64,000 nucleotides of DNA from CANMXU01 sp052030545 (GCF_052030545.1 NZ_JBPDIH010000004.1:496001-560000); one strand, 5' to 3'; shown: positions 27,085 through 36,704, counted from the stretch's first letter. Numbers and translations are program-made. Notes: generated from the sequence alone by a model not told the origin.

Positions 27085-28183
27085 TTATAAACCTGATTTT
27101 AGTGATGCTTCAATAAATCTATCTAAATCACCGTCAAGTACCGCTTGCGTATTACGGTTTTCAACGCCGGTTCTTAAATCTTTAATGCGGCTGTCGTCTA
27201 ATACGTAAGAACGAATTTGACTACCCCAACCGATGTCAGACTTACCTTCTTCTAAGGCTTGTTTGTCTGCATTTTGTTTTTGCATTTCCATTTCATACAA
27301 TTTAGCTTTTAAAAGCTTCATCGCGGTGGCACGGTTTTTATGCTGCGAGCGATCTGCCTGACACGCCACTACCGCACCGGTTGGTTCGTGAGTAATACGA
27401 ATCGCCGAGTCTGTTTTGTTAACGTGCTGACCACCTGCCCCTGATGCGCGGAAAGTATCAATGCGCAAATCAGCCGGGTTAATGTCAATATCAATATTGT
27501 CGTCGATTTCAGGGTAGATAAACGCTGAAGCAAACGAGGTATGACGACGACCACTTGAGTCAAATGGCGATTTTCGTACTAAGCGATGCACACCAGTTTC
27601 AGTACGTAACCAACCATAAGCGTAATCACCAGTATATTTAATGGTGCAACCTTTAATGCCGGCAACATCGCCCGGGGTTACTTCAATCGCTTCGGTTTTA
27701 TAACCGTGCGCTTCACCCCAACGTAAATACATACGCATTAACATTTCAGCCCAATCTTGCGCTTCGGTGCCACCAGAGCCTGACTGAATATCTAAGTAAC
27801 AATCGTTGCTGTCTTGCTCGCCCGAGAACATGCGGCGAAATTCCAGTTTTTGTAAACTTTCATCTAAGTCGTTCGCTTCGGCTTCTGCATCTGCAAAGGT
27901 TTCTTGGTCTTCTTCTTCAACAGCAAGCTCTACTAATCCTTCAACATCATCACAACCTGACTCTAAGGTTTCGATGGTTTTCACCACTTCTTCTAATGAG
28001 GCACGTTCACGCCCTAATGCTTGAGCTCGTTCTGGTTCATTCCAAATTTCAGGCGCTTCTAATTCGCGCGTAACTTCAACTAAACGCTCGGCTTTAAGAT
28101 CGTAGTCAAAGGTACCCCCTAAGCATTTGGGTACGCTCACGAACTTCTTTTAATTTATTTAAAACTGGATTAACTTCAAACAT
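27085..28183 (-). CDS. prfB: Peptide chain release factor 2, with programmed +1 frameshift
   Basis: RF2 ends translation at UGA and UAA. The first 25 codons (ATG at 28183, MFEVNPVLNKLKEVRERTQM...) end at an in-frame TGA at 28108-28106; a +1 shift continues from GAC at 28107 for 340 more residues, giving 365 residues, the normal RF2 length. The main frame has the UGA-recognising SPF motif (RKSPFDSSGRRHTSF) and the peptidyl-hydrolysis GGQ motif (SGAGGQHVNKTDSAIR). An annotation starting inside the second frame would miss the true N-terminus. It is upstream of lysS, as in E. coli. Confidence 0.96.
28105..28120 (-). promoter_or_regulatory. prfB +1 programmed frameshift site
   Basis: On the minus strand the sequence reads AGGGGGTACCTTTGAC: an internal Shine-Dalgarno-like AGGGGG, then the slippery CTT followed by the in-frame stop TGA and C. 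This is the classic autoregulatory arrangement, in which scarce RF2 favours slipping of the ribosome past the UGA. Confidence 0.96.
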
Positions 28184-28315
28184 TATTTTAATAGGCTACT
28201 TAGCTTGATCAGAAGAAATAAAATAGTCGCGCATTGTAGCGTAATTTACGGGGTAAATAAACGACAGATTCGTTATGAAATATTTGCTTTTTGTTGATAA
28301 AAAATTAACAGAAAA

Positions 28316-28933
28316 TCATAAGCGTTTAGTAAGGCTAAATGCACCGCGAATTTGTCCGAGTTCATAACCTGTCGCTTTGTCGTTTGGGTAATACTTATTC
28401 AACACTTGTTTTACTTCAGGTGTGATATTTTGACCATGACAATTTAAACACAAGCCTTGTACCCCTTGCGCTTTGATAAATTGATATTTACCTTCACTAA
28501 GCTTAGCATAAGCAATTTTTGCCGCCGGCTCACCCGCTTGTTGGCGCTTGTTAAATTTTTCTAAAACACCTCGTTCGAATTCGTTAGGCTCTGCTGCACT
28601 TGCATTTCGCGCCTTTAAACTAATACGTTTTACTGACCAACCGGTTTGCATTGATAATTGTTGTGCTATTTTTGGCGCTTGCACCGAACATACTTGCACC
28701 GCATGTTCAAAACCACCAGATTTTATCGCTTGTTTAAGCTGCGGTTTTAACTGACCGGCAAATTGTTTGACGATTGCTTTAGCTTCATTAGTCAGTGCTT
28801 TTTTCTCTAGTGCGACTTTGCCCTGTGTCACTTTTTCCTGTATCGCGTTATCAGCAACTGTGTGTGCAACACTAATACTCGAAAACCCTAGCAATAAAAA
28901 ACAAATGAAAACCAGACTCATATTGATGAACAT
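28316..28933 (-). CDS. Tll0287-like (DUF3365) periplasmic haem protein
   Basis: The 205-residue protein has a signal peptide (MSLVFICFLLLGFSSISVAH) and a single c-type haem motif, CLNCHG, near residue 163. The helical region before it (AVQVCSVQAPKIAQQLSMQTGW, VKRISLKARNASAAEPNEFE) matches the Tll0287-like/DUF3365 domain, used alone or as a sensor domain. Here no kinase part is attached, so it is a free periplasmic haem protein; a role in redox or gas sensing is unproven. It interrupts the recJ-prfB order seen in E. coli. The start may be the ATG at 28921, four codons later. Confidence 0.8.
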   Translation of the reverse strand: MFINMSLVFICFLLLGFSSISVAHTVADNAIQEKVTQGKVALEKKALTNEAKAIVKQFAGQLKPQLKQAIKSGGFEHAVQVCSVQAPKIAQQLSMQTGWSVKRISLKARNASAAEPNEFERGVLEKFNKRQQAGEPAAKIAYAKLSEGKYQFIKAQGVQGLCLNCHGQNITPEVKQVLNKYYPNDKATGYELGQIRGAFSLTKRL

Positions 28934-29023
28934 AGTTACTCCCCTAAATACAATATATGTAATTTATTACGGTAAGTTTAGGCAAACTTTTAGCGCAAAT
29001 TAAGCCCTAATGTGCACAAAAAC

Positions 29024-29035
29024 TGTTCTAGAACA
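29024..29035. promoter_or_regulatory. Perfect 12-bp palindrome between divergent genes
   Basis: TGTTCTAGAACA lies between the haem-protein gene (minus) and the binding-protein gene (plus), 122 bp before the latter's ATG. Position and symmetry suggest an operator; no regulator can be named. The bases GAACAAAGTTT that follow its right half recur near 38063 upstream of the TonB receptor gene. Confidence 0.4.
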
Positions 29036-29156
29036 AAGTTTACATGATTTACATTAGGTTTTGCTAATATATTCATTTTTGCGACGAACGGCATATTCGC
29101 TATTTGTTTGCTACTCTTTAATAGATGTGATTTATCGGCTTATAACAAGGATAATA

Positions 29157-30041
29157 ATGACTAAGCGCTTCACCGTTAGATTTGCCATTGTTGCAGTTTT
29201 TTTAATGCTGTTTAACACGACCTATGCCTTGGCCATTGATATTGTTCGTGTTAATAAAGGTAAATCGCGCAGCAGTATTCAAACGCAATATAAAATGGAA
29301 ATACTCCATAGCGCACTGCGGTTAACCGAAGCGACATATGGCGCTTACGACATAGTGACACAAGGGCCTGCCACCTCAATAGACCGCGCTATTTTAGAAG
29401 TCAATTCAGGTCAAACCATTAATACCTTTTTTGCGATAACAACAAATAAGTGGGAACACTACACCACGGCTATTCGCATTCCTATACGCCGTGGAATTCT
29501 TAATTATCGACTACTTTTTACCACCGAAGAAAAGCTGAAGCACTTTGAAAACATTAAAACTTTAGATCAGCTAAAACAACTTAAAATTGGTTTACGCTCT
29601 GGTTGGGCAACTACCCATTTACTGAAAGAACAAGGCTTTAAAGTAGTTGAAGCAAATACTTACGACGGGCTGTTTTATATGTTATCTAGCGGCCGAGTTG
29701 ATTATATTCCACGCGGTATCAATGAGATTTATACTGAGCTAGCAAGGCATCAATCTGAGCTCACCAACTTGGTAATTGAGCCCACTATCGCCTTACATAT
29801 TCCTGCGCCATTTTATATTTTTGTATCACCCAATGAAAAACGGCTTGCGCAGCGACTAACCACTGGGCTAGAAATGATGGTAAATAATCAGCAATTACAA
29901 CAAATTTTTAACCGCTATTACGCAAAACATGTTGCTAATGCCAAATTAAATACACGCCAATTATTTAACATCAACAACCCTAACCTACCCACTAAAACGC
30001 CATTAAAAAGAAAAGAGCTCTGGTTTGAGTATGATAATTAG
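29157..30041 (+). CDS. Periplasmic substrate-binding-like protein (SBP_bac_3 type)
   Basis: After a signal peptide (RFAIVAVFLMLFNTTYALA) the 294-residue protein shows a two-lobe binding fold: IDIVRVNKGKSRSSIQTQYKMEIL at the start, a hinge-like LDQLKQLKIGLRSGWATTHLL and a C-terminal LEMMVNNQQLQQIFNRYY helix. No transporter genes accompany it, as with the similar orphan at 4634. ATG 29157 follows AAGGA; the frame is open upstream to 29061, but those residues do not resemble a leader. The 7-bp repeat array begins 3 bp after its stop. Confidence 0.7.
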   Translation: MTKRFTVRFAIVAVFLMLFNTTYALAIDIVRVNKGKSRSSIQTQYKMEILHSALRLTEATYGAYDIVTQGPATSIDRAILEVNSGQTINTFFAITTNKWEHYTTAIRIPIRRGILNYRLLFTTEEKLKHFENIKTLDQLKQLKIGLRSGWATTHLLKEQGFKVVEANTYDGLFYMLSSGRVDYIPRGINEIYTELARHQSELTNLVIEPTIALHIPAPFYIFVSPNEKRLAQRLTTGLEMMVNNQQLQQIFNRYYAKHVANAKLNTRQLFNINNPNLPTKTPLKRKELWFEYDN

Positions 30042-30043
30042 TT

Positions 30044-30206
30044 AGCTTCTAATTTCTAATTTCCAACTTGCCGCTTAAAACTTGCAGTTTATTCTTATCC
30101 CTTGCTGCTTGTAACTTTCAACTTGTAACTTATGGCTTTTAACTTGCCGCTTTTAACTTGCAGCTTTTAACTTAGAACTTGCATCTTGTAGCTTATAACT
30201 TGCAAC
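30044..30206. repeat. Degenerate 7-bp repeat array 3' of recJ
   Basis: About 160 bp consist almost wholly of 7-mers such as AACTTGC, AGCTTTT, CGCTTTT, AACTTAG, ATCTTGT and AGCTTAT in phase. It fills the gap between the binding-protein stop and the recJ stop. A shorter array of the same kind lies 3' of lysS. It is degenerate, so it is old or under weak constraint, and it does not encode a plausible protein. Confidence 0.85.
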
Positions 30207-30208
30207 GG

Positions 30209-31951
30209 TTAAACCGCTTCAATAAAGTCAACTAGTAGCTGCACACTTTGTTTGCCGCGAAATTCGTTGATGTCGAGCTTATAGGCCAAGTGTACTTTTT
30301 TCGCTTTGTTGTTAGGCCAGCGCTTAAGGTCAACATTAAAGGCGATGGCATCAAAAATTTGCTGATCTTTTTCAACCACGAGTTTTAAGTGTTTTTCACC
30401 AACAATTCGTTGCTGAACAAGCTCAAAATGATCATCAAAGATCGGCTCTGAAAAATTTTGTCCCCACGGCCCAGCGTTTCTTAATTGGTGAGCAAAATCA
30501 AGGGTCATTTCGTTAGTGGCTAACGCGCCATCAGACATTATCACACCGTGTAAATCTTCTGGTTTTATCCACGCCTGCGCTGTTTCAACAAAGATTTGCT
30601 GAAAGCGAGTAAAATCATTAGCCTTAATGGATAAACCTGCCGCCATGGCATGACCGCCAAATTTAACGATAAGCCCCGGATGTTGGCCGCTAATATGTTC
30701 TAATAAATCTCGAATGTGTAAGCCGGGAATAGAGCGCGCTGAACCTTTAATTTCAGCATTTTCATCTACAGTTTCGTCGTCGCTTCCTAGTGCAAACACA
30801 ATGCTAGGACGATGAAATTTTTCCTTTAATCTGCCGGCAACAATACCAATAACCCCTTGGTGCCAATCTTTTTGGTATAAAGCGATAGCAAATGGTAAAT
30901 TTTCTTCAGAAAAATTCAGTTGCTTTAAAACGGTTTCGGCTTCTACCTGCATGCCTTGTTCAATTTCACGACGGGCTTTGTTTAGGTCGTCAAGATCGGC
31001 TGCCATGGCGCGGGCCGACATGAGATCTTTGGATAATAAGCAATTTATGCCATACGCCATATCGTCTAATCGCCCTGCAGCATTAATTCTAGGGCCGAGT
31101 GCAAAACCAAAATCACTGGCGACAAGTTGCTGTTGGTTTTTGCCGGCAATTTCAATCAGAGCTTGAATCCCCGGACGAGTCGCGCCAGCGCGAATGCGTT
31201 TTAAGCCTTGCTCAACCAAAATGCGATTATTGTTATCAAGCGAGACCACATCGGCGACGGTGCCCAGCGCAACCAAGTCTAATAACGAGGCAATATTTGG
31301 CTCAGCGATTGTATTGTCGGTAAACCAATTGTGATCTCGCAGATGTTTACGTAGCGCTAACATTAAATAAAATGCCACGCCAACGCCGGCTAGAGACTTG
31401 CTAGCAAAATTACAGCCTCTTTGATTCGGGTTGACAATCGCGTCAGCGTCAGGTACCGCATGTCCGGGTAAATGATGATCAGTTATCAGCACTTGTAAAC
31501 CCAACGCTTTTGCTTTTTCCACACCCGCAATACAACTAATACCGTTATCTACAGTTACTAATAACTGCGCGCCTTGGCTTGCGGCAATTTCAACAATTTC
31601 AGGAGTTAAACCGTAGCCATATTCAAAACGATTGGGCACTAAAAAGCTGTGATTATTGCTACCTAGCATGGTCAGTGCTTCCATCATTAGTGCCGTAGAA
31701 GTCGCGCCATCGGCGTCAAAATCACCAACAACAATAATTTTTTTCTGCGCTTTAAAAGCCTCGTGCAATAATTGGCAGGCTTGAGGCAAGCCCTTAAGGC
31801 TGTCGATAGCGACCATTTGCTTAACATTTAAGTCAAGCTCTTGCGCTTGGTTAATACCACGACTGGCATAAATTTGTTTGATCGTTGGGTGAAGAAACTC
31901 AGGAAGAAAACTGTCTTCACTATGTGCTCGGCGCACCACCTGTTTTTGCAT
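30209..31951 (-). CDS. recJ: Single-stranded-DNA-specific exonuclease RecJ
   Basis: RecJ is the 5'-3' ssDNA exonuclease of RecFOR recombination and mismatch repair. The 580-residue protein has the DHH-superfamily metal motifs: VVGDFDADGATSTAL (motif I), VTVDNGIS (II), ITDHHLPG (III) and further down ALGPRINAAGRLDD; the DHHA1 region holds KFGGHAMAAGLSI. Length is normal. It lies downstream of dsbC as in E. coli, but a minus-strand terminator separates them here. Confidence 0.96.
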   Translation of the reverse strand: MQKQVVRRAHSEDSFLPEFLHPTIKQIYASRGINQAQELDLNVKQMVAIDSLKGLPQACQLLHEAFKAQKKIIVVGDFDADGATSTALMMEALTMLGSNNHSFLVPNRFEYGYGLTPEIVEIAASQGAQLLVTVDNGISCIAGVEKAKALGLQVLITDHHLPGHAVPDADAIVNPNQRGCNFASKSLAGVGVAFYLMLALRKHLRDHNWFTDNTIAEPNIASLLDLVALGTVADVVSLDNNNRILVEQGLKRIRAGATRPGIQALIEIAGKNQQQLVASDFGFALGPRINAAGRLDDMAYGINCLLSKDLMSARAMAADLDDLNKARREIEQGMQVEAETVLKQLNFSEENLPFAIALYQKDWHQGVIGIVAGRLKEKFHRPSIVFALGSDDETVDENAEIKGSARSIPGLHIRDLLEHISGQHPGLIVKFGGHAMAAGLSIKANDFTRFQQIFVETAQAWIKPEDLHGVIMSDGALATNEMTLDFAHQLRNAGPWGQNFSEPIFDDHFELVQQRIVGEKHLKLVVEKDQQIFDAIAFNVDLKRWPNNKAKKVHLAYKLDINEFRGKQSVQLLVDFIEAV

Positions 31952-31981
31952 TATGTTTGTTTACCGTTTCGAAAATTGGCC

Positions 31982-32013
31982 AAAAAAAATGGTAAGCGTT
32001 AACTTACCATTTT
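31982..32013 (-). terminator. Intrinsic terminator between dsbC and recJ
   Basis: An 11-bp stem (AAAATGGTAAG, 31986-31996, with its complement at 32003-32013) with a six-base loop; on the minus strand it is followed by a run of T (A-tract at 31982-31989). It would end or attenuate dsbC transcription before recJ. Confidence 0.85.
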
Positions 32014-32031
32014 CTTTTTGAAAAAACTTGC

Positions 32032-32805
32032 TTACATATTTTCTAGCACTTGAATTAAACGCTCAGGTGGTTGATAACCTGGGATCATATTACCGTCAGC
32101 TAAAATAATTGCCGGTGTTCCGTTTACACCCACTTGGCGACCAAAATCAAACTCTTCTTTAATGGGTTTGTCACAAATACGCTGTGCTACATTGCCACCA
32201 TTTTTCGCTTTAGTTAATGCCTTAGCTGGGTCTTCATGGCACCAAATAGAATTTAAATCTTTGTACCCTTGCGATAAGTTACCATTTCGGTCGGTAACAC
32301 CAGAGCGCGGATAGGCAAGGTAGCGCACGGTAATGCCTAAGTCGTTATATTGATCCATTTGCTTGTGCATTTGGCGACAGTAGCCACAGGTAATATCGGT
32401 AAATACAGTAATCACGTGTTTTTCATTTTCCGCAGGGTAAACAATCATATCGTTGGCAAAGCGTTTCATACCTTCAACACGCAATTTTGCTAAGCTAGCG
32501 TCTGATAAATCAACCGCTTGTGGGCCTGATAAGTCGTAAATTTTTCCTTGAATGAAAAAGCTACCGTCGTAACTTGCATAAAATGAACCTTCATCGGTCA
32601 TCACTAATGCAATGCCAGCAAGCGGTGTTGCTTCGACTTTGTTAATGCCTATACCTAAGTTTTTAGACAGTTTTTCTTTTAAATAAGCTTCATCTAACGT
32701 ACCCGTGGCAGTTGCTTGGCTTTTTGTTGGTTCATCAAAGGCAAAAACAATCGCCGAACAAGCAGCAAAAGCTACCGTTAATACTAAGAGTAATTTTTTC
32801 AACAT
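32032..32805 (-). CDS. dsbC: Thiol:disulfide interchange protein DsbC
   Basis: DsbC isomerises wrong disulfides in the periplasm. A signal peptide (MLKKLLLVLTVAFAACSAIVFA) precedes the dimerisation domain and the thioredoxin domain with active site CGYC (residues 140-143, in DITCGYCRQMHKQ) and the cis-proline segment GTPAIILADG. ATG 32805 follows AGGAA; the upstream in-frame start at 32841 adds a leader-less extension and is rejected. It neighbours recJ as in E. coli, but no xerD is found between it and fldB. Confidence 0.94.
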   Translation of the reverse strand: MLKKLLLVLTVAFAACSAIVFAFDEPTKSQATATGTLDEAYLKEKLSKNLGIGINKVEATPLAGIALVMTDEGSFYASYDGSFFIQGKIYDLSGPQAVDLSDASLAKLRVEGMKRFANDMIVYPAENEKHVITVFTDITCGYCRQMHKQMDQYNDLGITVRYLAYPRSGVTDRNGNLSQGYKDLNSIWCHEDPAKALTKAKNGGNVAQRICDKPIKEEFDFGRQVGVNGTPAIILADGNMIPGYQPPERLIQVLENM

Positions 32806-33058
32806 GGAATTTCCTAACACGCTAACACCGCGCATAAACATTTAATCATCACTAACCGATAAGACCCGAGAAGCGTGAGAAAAGTTGCATTGGCGTTAAC
32901 AAAAACTAATTTATTGTCCAAGCGAATTCGCTTAAATATGAGTCGCTAATTCTAACACGATCTTATCTTGAGAATAAACCGTTGCAGAACTGCTAGCATT
33001 GGCTTGGAAGTGTCTGATAAAATGCGCGCCCATAGACAATTAGTATAAGAAGTATGAA

Positions 33059-33586
33059 ATGAAAATTGGTTTGTTCTACGGCTCTACCACCTGCTACAGC
33101 GAAATGGCGGCAGAAAAAATTCAACTAGAATTGGGCGAGCAGCAAGTCGATATTTTCAATATTAAAGACATTCCACTTAGCCACTGTAGCCAATACGACT
33201 TACTTATATTAGGTATTTCGACGTGGGATTACGGTGAACTGCAAGAAGACTGGGAAAGCCATTGGGCGGATTTGGAGCAGCTCGATTTGTCAGGAAAAAT
33301 CGTCGCACTTTATGGCATGGGCGATCAAATAGGCTATACCGATTGGTTTCAAGATGCATTAGGCATGCTGCATGAAGTGGTTCAAGCACAAGGCGCTTAC
33401 GTTATCGGTTATTGGCCGAACGATGAAAGCTATGAATTTGCCGCCTCAAAAGCACTTAATGATGACGGCACTCAGTTTGTTGGCTTAGCACTTGATGAAG
33501 ACAATCAATATCAGTTGTCTGAGCAACGTATTCAAACGTGGTGTCAGCAAATTAGCGATGAAATTGCTGATATTTTAGCAAGTTAG
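33059..33586 (+). CDS. fldB: Flavodoxin FldB
   Basis: This 175-residue FMN-binding electron carrier begins KIGLFYGSTTCYSEMAAEKI, with the phosphate-binding loop in the STTC form of FldB instead of the STTG(N)T of FldA. The aromatic loops GISTWDYGELQEDWE and GMGDQIGYTDWFQDALGML flank the flavin. It is divergent from dsbC, in a neighbourhood that in E. coli would also contain xerD. The intergenic 33587-33765 holds no recognisable feature. Confidence 0.92.
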   Translation: MKIGLFYGSTTCYSEMAAEKIQLELGEQQVDIFNIKDIPLSHCSQYDLLILGISTWDYGELQEDWESHWADLEQLDLSGKIVALYGMGDQIGYTDWFQDALGMLHEVVQAQGAYVIGYWPNDESYEFAASKALNDDGTQFVGLALDEDNQYQLSEQRIQTWCQQISDEIADILAS

Positions 33587-33780
33587 TAGAGCCAAATTGA
33601 TATAAAACTCACGCGCTTGCTAACATGAATAATGAAAGCAAATCGCGCCGTATTATCAAAAATGTACTTGTTTGTTTGCACTGATAAATTTACCTAACGA
33701 TTTATTACGTATTTCAATTGGTATAAGGTGCCCTTTCCACTATAATCTGCACAACTTTAAGACCAGTGAAATTTTTTAAC

Positions 33781-35019
33781 ATGTTTGAGCAGTTTGATTT
33801 AGACCAAGCATTATTAGGTGCTATTAATAATATCGGCTTTAAAAAGCCAACATCAATTCAACAACTTGTTGTGCCAGAAGCCATGACAGGAAAAGATGTA
33901 TTAGCCTCGGCACCTACAGGCACAGGTAAAACTGCTGCATTTTTACTACCTGCCGCTCAGCATTTATTAGATTACCCAAGAACTAAGCCGGGCTTCCCTC
34001 GTGTTTTAGTACTTACGCCAACTCGCGAACTTGCTTTGCAAATTCATGAAGATGCCGAAAAGCTTACCGCGCTAACTAAAATCAAGTCTGGCGTTATTAC
34101 TGGTGGGGTAAATTACGGTAGCCACAAAGAAATTTTAACCAGCACCACAGATATTCTTGTTGCCACGCCAGGCCGTTTAATGGAATACATTGAAAACGAG
34201 CAGTTTGACGCAAGAGAAATTGAAATTCTGATCATTGATGAAGCAGATCGTATGCTTGATATGGGCTTTGCTGAAAGCATTGATCGTATTGTCGGTGAAG
34301 CACGCTGGCGTAAACAAACCATGTTGTTTTCGGCAACCTTGTCGGGCGCAGGTGTTATTAAGTTTTCAAAAGAAGTATTAACCGATCCGGTATTTTTAGA
34401 GTCGAACCCTTCTCGCAAAGAAAAAGCCAAAATTCATCAATGGCTTCACTTAGCTGACAGTTTTGATCACAAAGTTAATTTACTACTGAACATTCTTCGC
34501 CAAGAAGACGTAAAGCGTGCAGTAGTTTTTGCGAATAAACGCGAAACAGTGCAATACCTTTCAGGTAAATTATACGCTGAAGAATTGCCGTGTGCATGGC
34601 TTGAAGGCAAAATGCCACAAGACAAACGCATGAACGCGGTTGATCGATTAAAAGACGCTAAAGTGAATATTATGGTTGCTACCGATGTTGCCGCGCGTGG
34701 TTTAGATATTGACGATATTACCCACGTGATTAACTTTGATATGCCACGTAAAGCCGATATTTATTTGCACCGCATTGGTCGTACAGGGCGTGCGGGTAAT
34801 AAAGGTACTGCAATTTCGTTAGTTGAAGCACATGATATGCCGGTGATTGCAAAAATTGAACGCTTTGTTGATGAGCGCCTACCGCGAAGAGTGATTGAAG
34901 AGCTTCGCCCTAAAAACAAAGAAGCACGCATACCGCAAAAGAAAGCGAAAGTGAAAAAATCAGCGGCGCAGAAAAAAGCCAAAGCGAAAAAACAAGCTAA
35001 ACGTAGTAAAAAGAAATAG
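33781..35019 (+). CDS. srmB: ATP-dependent RNA helicase SrmB (DEAD-box)
   Basis: SrmB assists 50S ribosome assembly. The protein shows the Q motif (FKKPTSIQQL), Walker A APTGTGKTAAF, the DEAD box in LIIDEADRMLDMGF, SAT in MLFSATLSG, and the C-terminal helicase motifs VVFANKRETVQYL, DVAARGLDID and HRIGRTGRAG. After about residue 375 comes a very basic, Lys/Ala-rich tail that likely binds rRNA. A GTG at 33766 would add five residues; ATG 33781 aligns with the E. coli start region. Neither has a strong ribosome site. Confidence 0.9.
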   Translation: MFEQFDLDQALLGAINNIGFKKPTSIQQLVVPEAMTGKDVLASAPTGTGKTAAFLLPAAQHLLDYPRTKPGFPRVLVLTPTRELALQIHEDAEKLTALTKIKSGVITGGVNYGSHKEILTSTTDILVATPGRLMEYIENEQFDAREIEILIIDEADRMLDMGFAESIDRIVGEARWRKQTMLFSATLSGAGVIKFSKEVLTDPVFLESNPSRKEKAKIHQWLHLADSFDHKVNLLLNILRQEDVKRAVVFANKRETVQYLSGKLYAEELPCAWLEGKMPQDKRMNAVDRLKDAKVNIMVATDVAARGLDIDDITHVINFDMPRKADIYLHRIGRTGRAGNKGTAISLVEAHDMPVIAKIERFVDERLPRRVIEELRPKNKEARIPQKKAKVKKSAAQKKAKAKKQAKRSKKK

Positions 35020-35044
35020 ACGACAAATAACAAATAAAAACAGT

Positions 35045-35074
35045 AAAAGGTCAGTAGCAATACTGACCTTTTTT
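35045..35074 (+). terminator. Intrinsic terminator after srmB
   Basis: A perfect 12-bp stem (AAAAGGTCAGTA, loop GCAA, TACTGACCTTTT) followed by more T. The loop is a stable GNRA tetraloop. Confidence 0.93.
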
Positions 35075-35339
35075 GTTTTTCAATAAAAGTACTTAACCTG
35101 AGCTCGGCTTAATAAATACTTCTCTAGCCGCTACTTTTACTAACTTCCGCGTTAAATTCACTTGCAATACGCCCACATGGATGTGGAAGGTAGAGCGACG
35201 TACGAACCAAAGCCGTGACCAGCTATTGACGCGTAAATTTGCCTTGAAGTAAGAAAAACTAGCAAGCTAGAGGTTAACATGAAAAATATGATGTTATATT
35301 TCAACTAGTTAAATATCTCTTAAACCGAGTTCAGGTTAC
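35075..35339. other. Intergenic region 3' of srmB and of the MFS gene, no gene seen
   Basis: This 265-bp stretch between converging genes has no convincing reading frame. It contains a short palindrome CCACAT-GG-ATGTGG (35173-35186) and GC-richer sequence around 35190-35230, unlike the AT-rich surroundings; it may be a decayed repeat. Confidence 0.5.
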
Positions 35340-36704
35340 TTAGCTAATTCTTGTTGTTTCCTTTTTGCTAGCAAAACTAGTCGCCATGTTCACAAAGTCA
35401 GGTCGCGGTAACTTTTCTAAAATCGCATATAAGTACATTACCACTACCGTTAAAACACCTGTGGCAACAAATAACCAGAAACCACCAAGGTGATCTAAAA
35501 TAATGCCGCCACCAAGTGGTGCAATAGCAAAACCAAACTCGTAAAACGATGCCGCACCAAAATAGGCTCCACGAAGGTGGTCTGGCGCAATACGATCGAT
35601 GTGAACATTCATGCTTGGAAATAAAATAGCTTCCGCTAAGCTCATAACCACAATTGCGCCAATCCAACCCCAAAATAAATCCATCGGATTGACCGCCAGC
35701 CAAAACTGCGACAGCATCAATAAAACCAAACCAACTTGAATTCGGTTGACTAACGTCAAGCTCGACAACATTTTCAGCAACACAAATTGCGATGAAATGA
35801 TCACAAGCGCATTAACAAATATCATCGAAGAAATAAGCGTTAGCAAATCAGGCACTTGCGCTCGCGTTAAGTATTGAATTAACGAGCTGTCCATTTGCGC
35901 ATAAATAAACATGCACAAAATATTGGCGGCAATTAAACATTGCAGTAATTTATCTTCCAACAAAATCGTCATTAGTTGGCTGCGTGATTTAGCTTTGCCC
36001 GTTGTTTTACGCGTTTTCAGTTCACTATTCCGCTCACTTTTCAGTTCACCTTTCAGTAATGAGGCATCTTCAACTGATTCAGCGTTACTGACATTGGCAC
36101 TGGCACTTGTTTTAATAACGCCGTGACGAGCAAAACCCCAATAAAGTAGTACTAACAAAAAAGCAAACGCGCCAGCGGTAATATAAAAGCTTGACTGTTC
36201 GCCCGTTAAGCCAAGCCAAACGCCAACAATGGGCCCGATTGCACAGCCAACATTAACGATAAAATAAAGCGATTGCATCGCCAATTCACGTGTTTTTTCA
36301 TCGTCGATAATGTCGCCAATTAGCGCAGAAGTCAGAGGTCGCCAAAGCGCTGTGGCGATAGAACATAGTGTGATCACCACCACATAGCCAGTCAGTGTCG
36401 AAACCTCTGCGAGTAATGAAAACGAAATGATGTATAAAATACCGCTAAGGTACATCAGCTGGTGACGACCAATACGGTCAGACAGCGCACTGCCTAAAAA
36501 ACTAAAGAGTACCGAAATAACCGCAGCATTTGATAACACCAAACCAACTTCGGTTGCCGACAAAGTAAAGTTTTCATACAAGATCACTGCAAGAAATGGC
36601 CAAACCATGTAATAGCTGCCACGGGTAATAAAAGAGCCAAAGAGTAAGATCCACATTAATTGCGGAAACATTTTTAGGCGGGAAATTGAAATATCACTAT
36701 GCAC
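35340..36704 (-). CDS. MFS transporter (MdtH-like drug:H+ antiporter group)
   Basis: The 454-residue protein has about twelve hydrophobic helices in two halves. The motif-A loop between helices 2 and 3 is present (GSALSDRIGRHQLMYLSG), and the N-terminal half has GSYYMVWPFLAVILYE, typical of the MdtH-like branch. The central cytoplasmic loop (about residues 200-245) is charged and contains near-repeats of SELK. The substrate is unknown. The gene is alone, converging on srmB. Confidence 0.85.
   Translation of the reverse strand: MHSDISISRLKMFPQLMWILLFGSFITRGSYYMVWPFLAVILYENFTLSATEVGLVLSNAAVISVLFSFLGSALSDRIGRHQLMYLSGILYIISFSLLAEVSTLTGYVVVITLCSIATALWRPLTSALIGDIIDDEKTRELAMQSLYFIVNVGCAIGPIVGVWLGLTGEQSSFYITAGAFAFLLVLLYWGFARHGVIKTSASANVSNAESVEDASLLKGELKSERNSELKTRKTTGKAKSRSQLMTILLEDKLLQCLIAANILCMFIYAQMDSSLIQYLTRAQVPDLLTLISSMIFVNALVIISSQFVLLKMLSSLTLVNRIQVGLVLLMLSQFWLAVNPMDLFWGWIGAIVVMSLAEAILFPSMNVHIDRIAPDHLRGAYFGAASFYEFGFAIAPLGGGIILDHLGGFWLFVATGVLTVVVMYLYAILEKLPRPDFVNMATSFASKKETTRIS

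Noticed and set aside
27085..28140. prfB read as a pseudogene or as a gene starting at 28140
   Set aside because: The in-frame stop is the known programmed frameshift, with its Shine-Dalgarno-like element and CTT-TGA-C intact.
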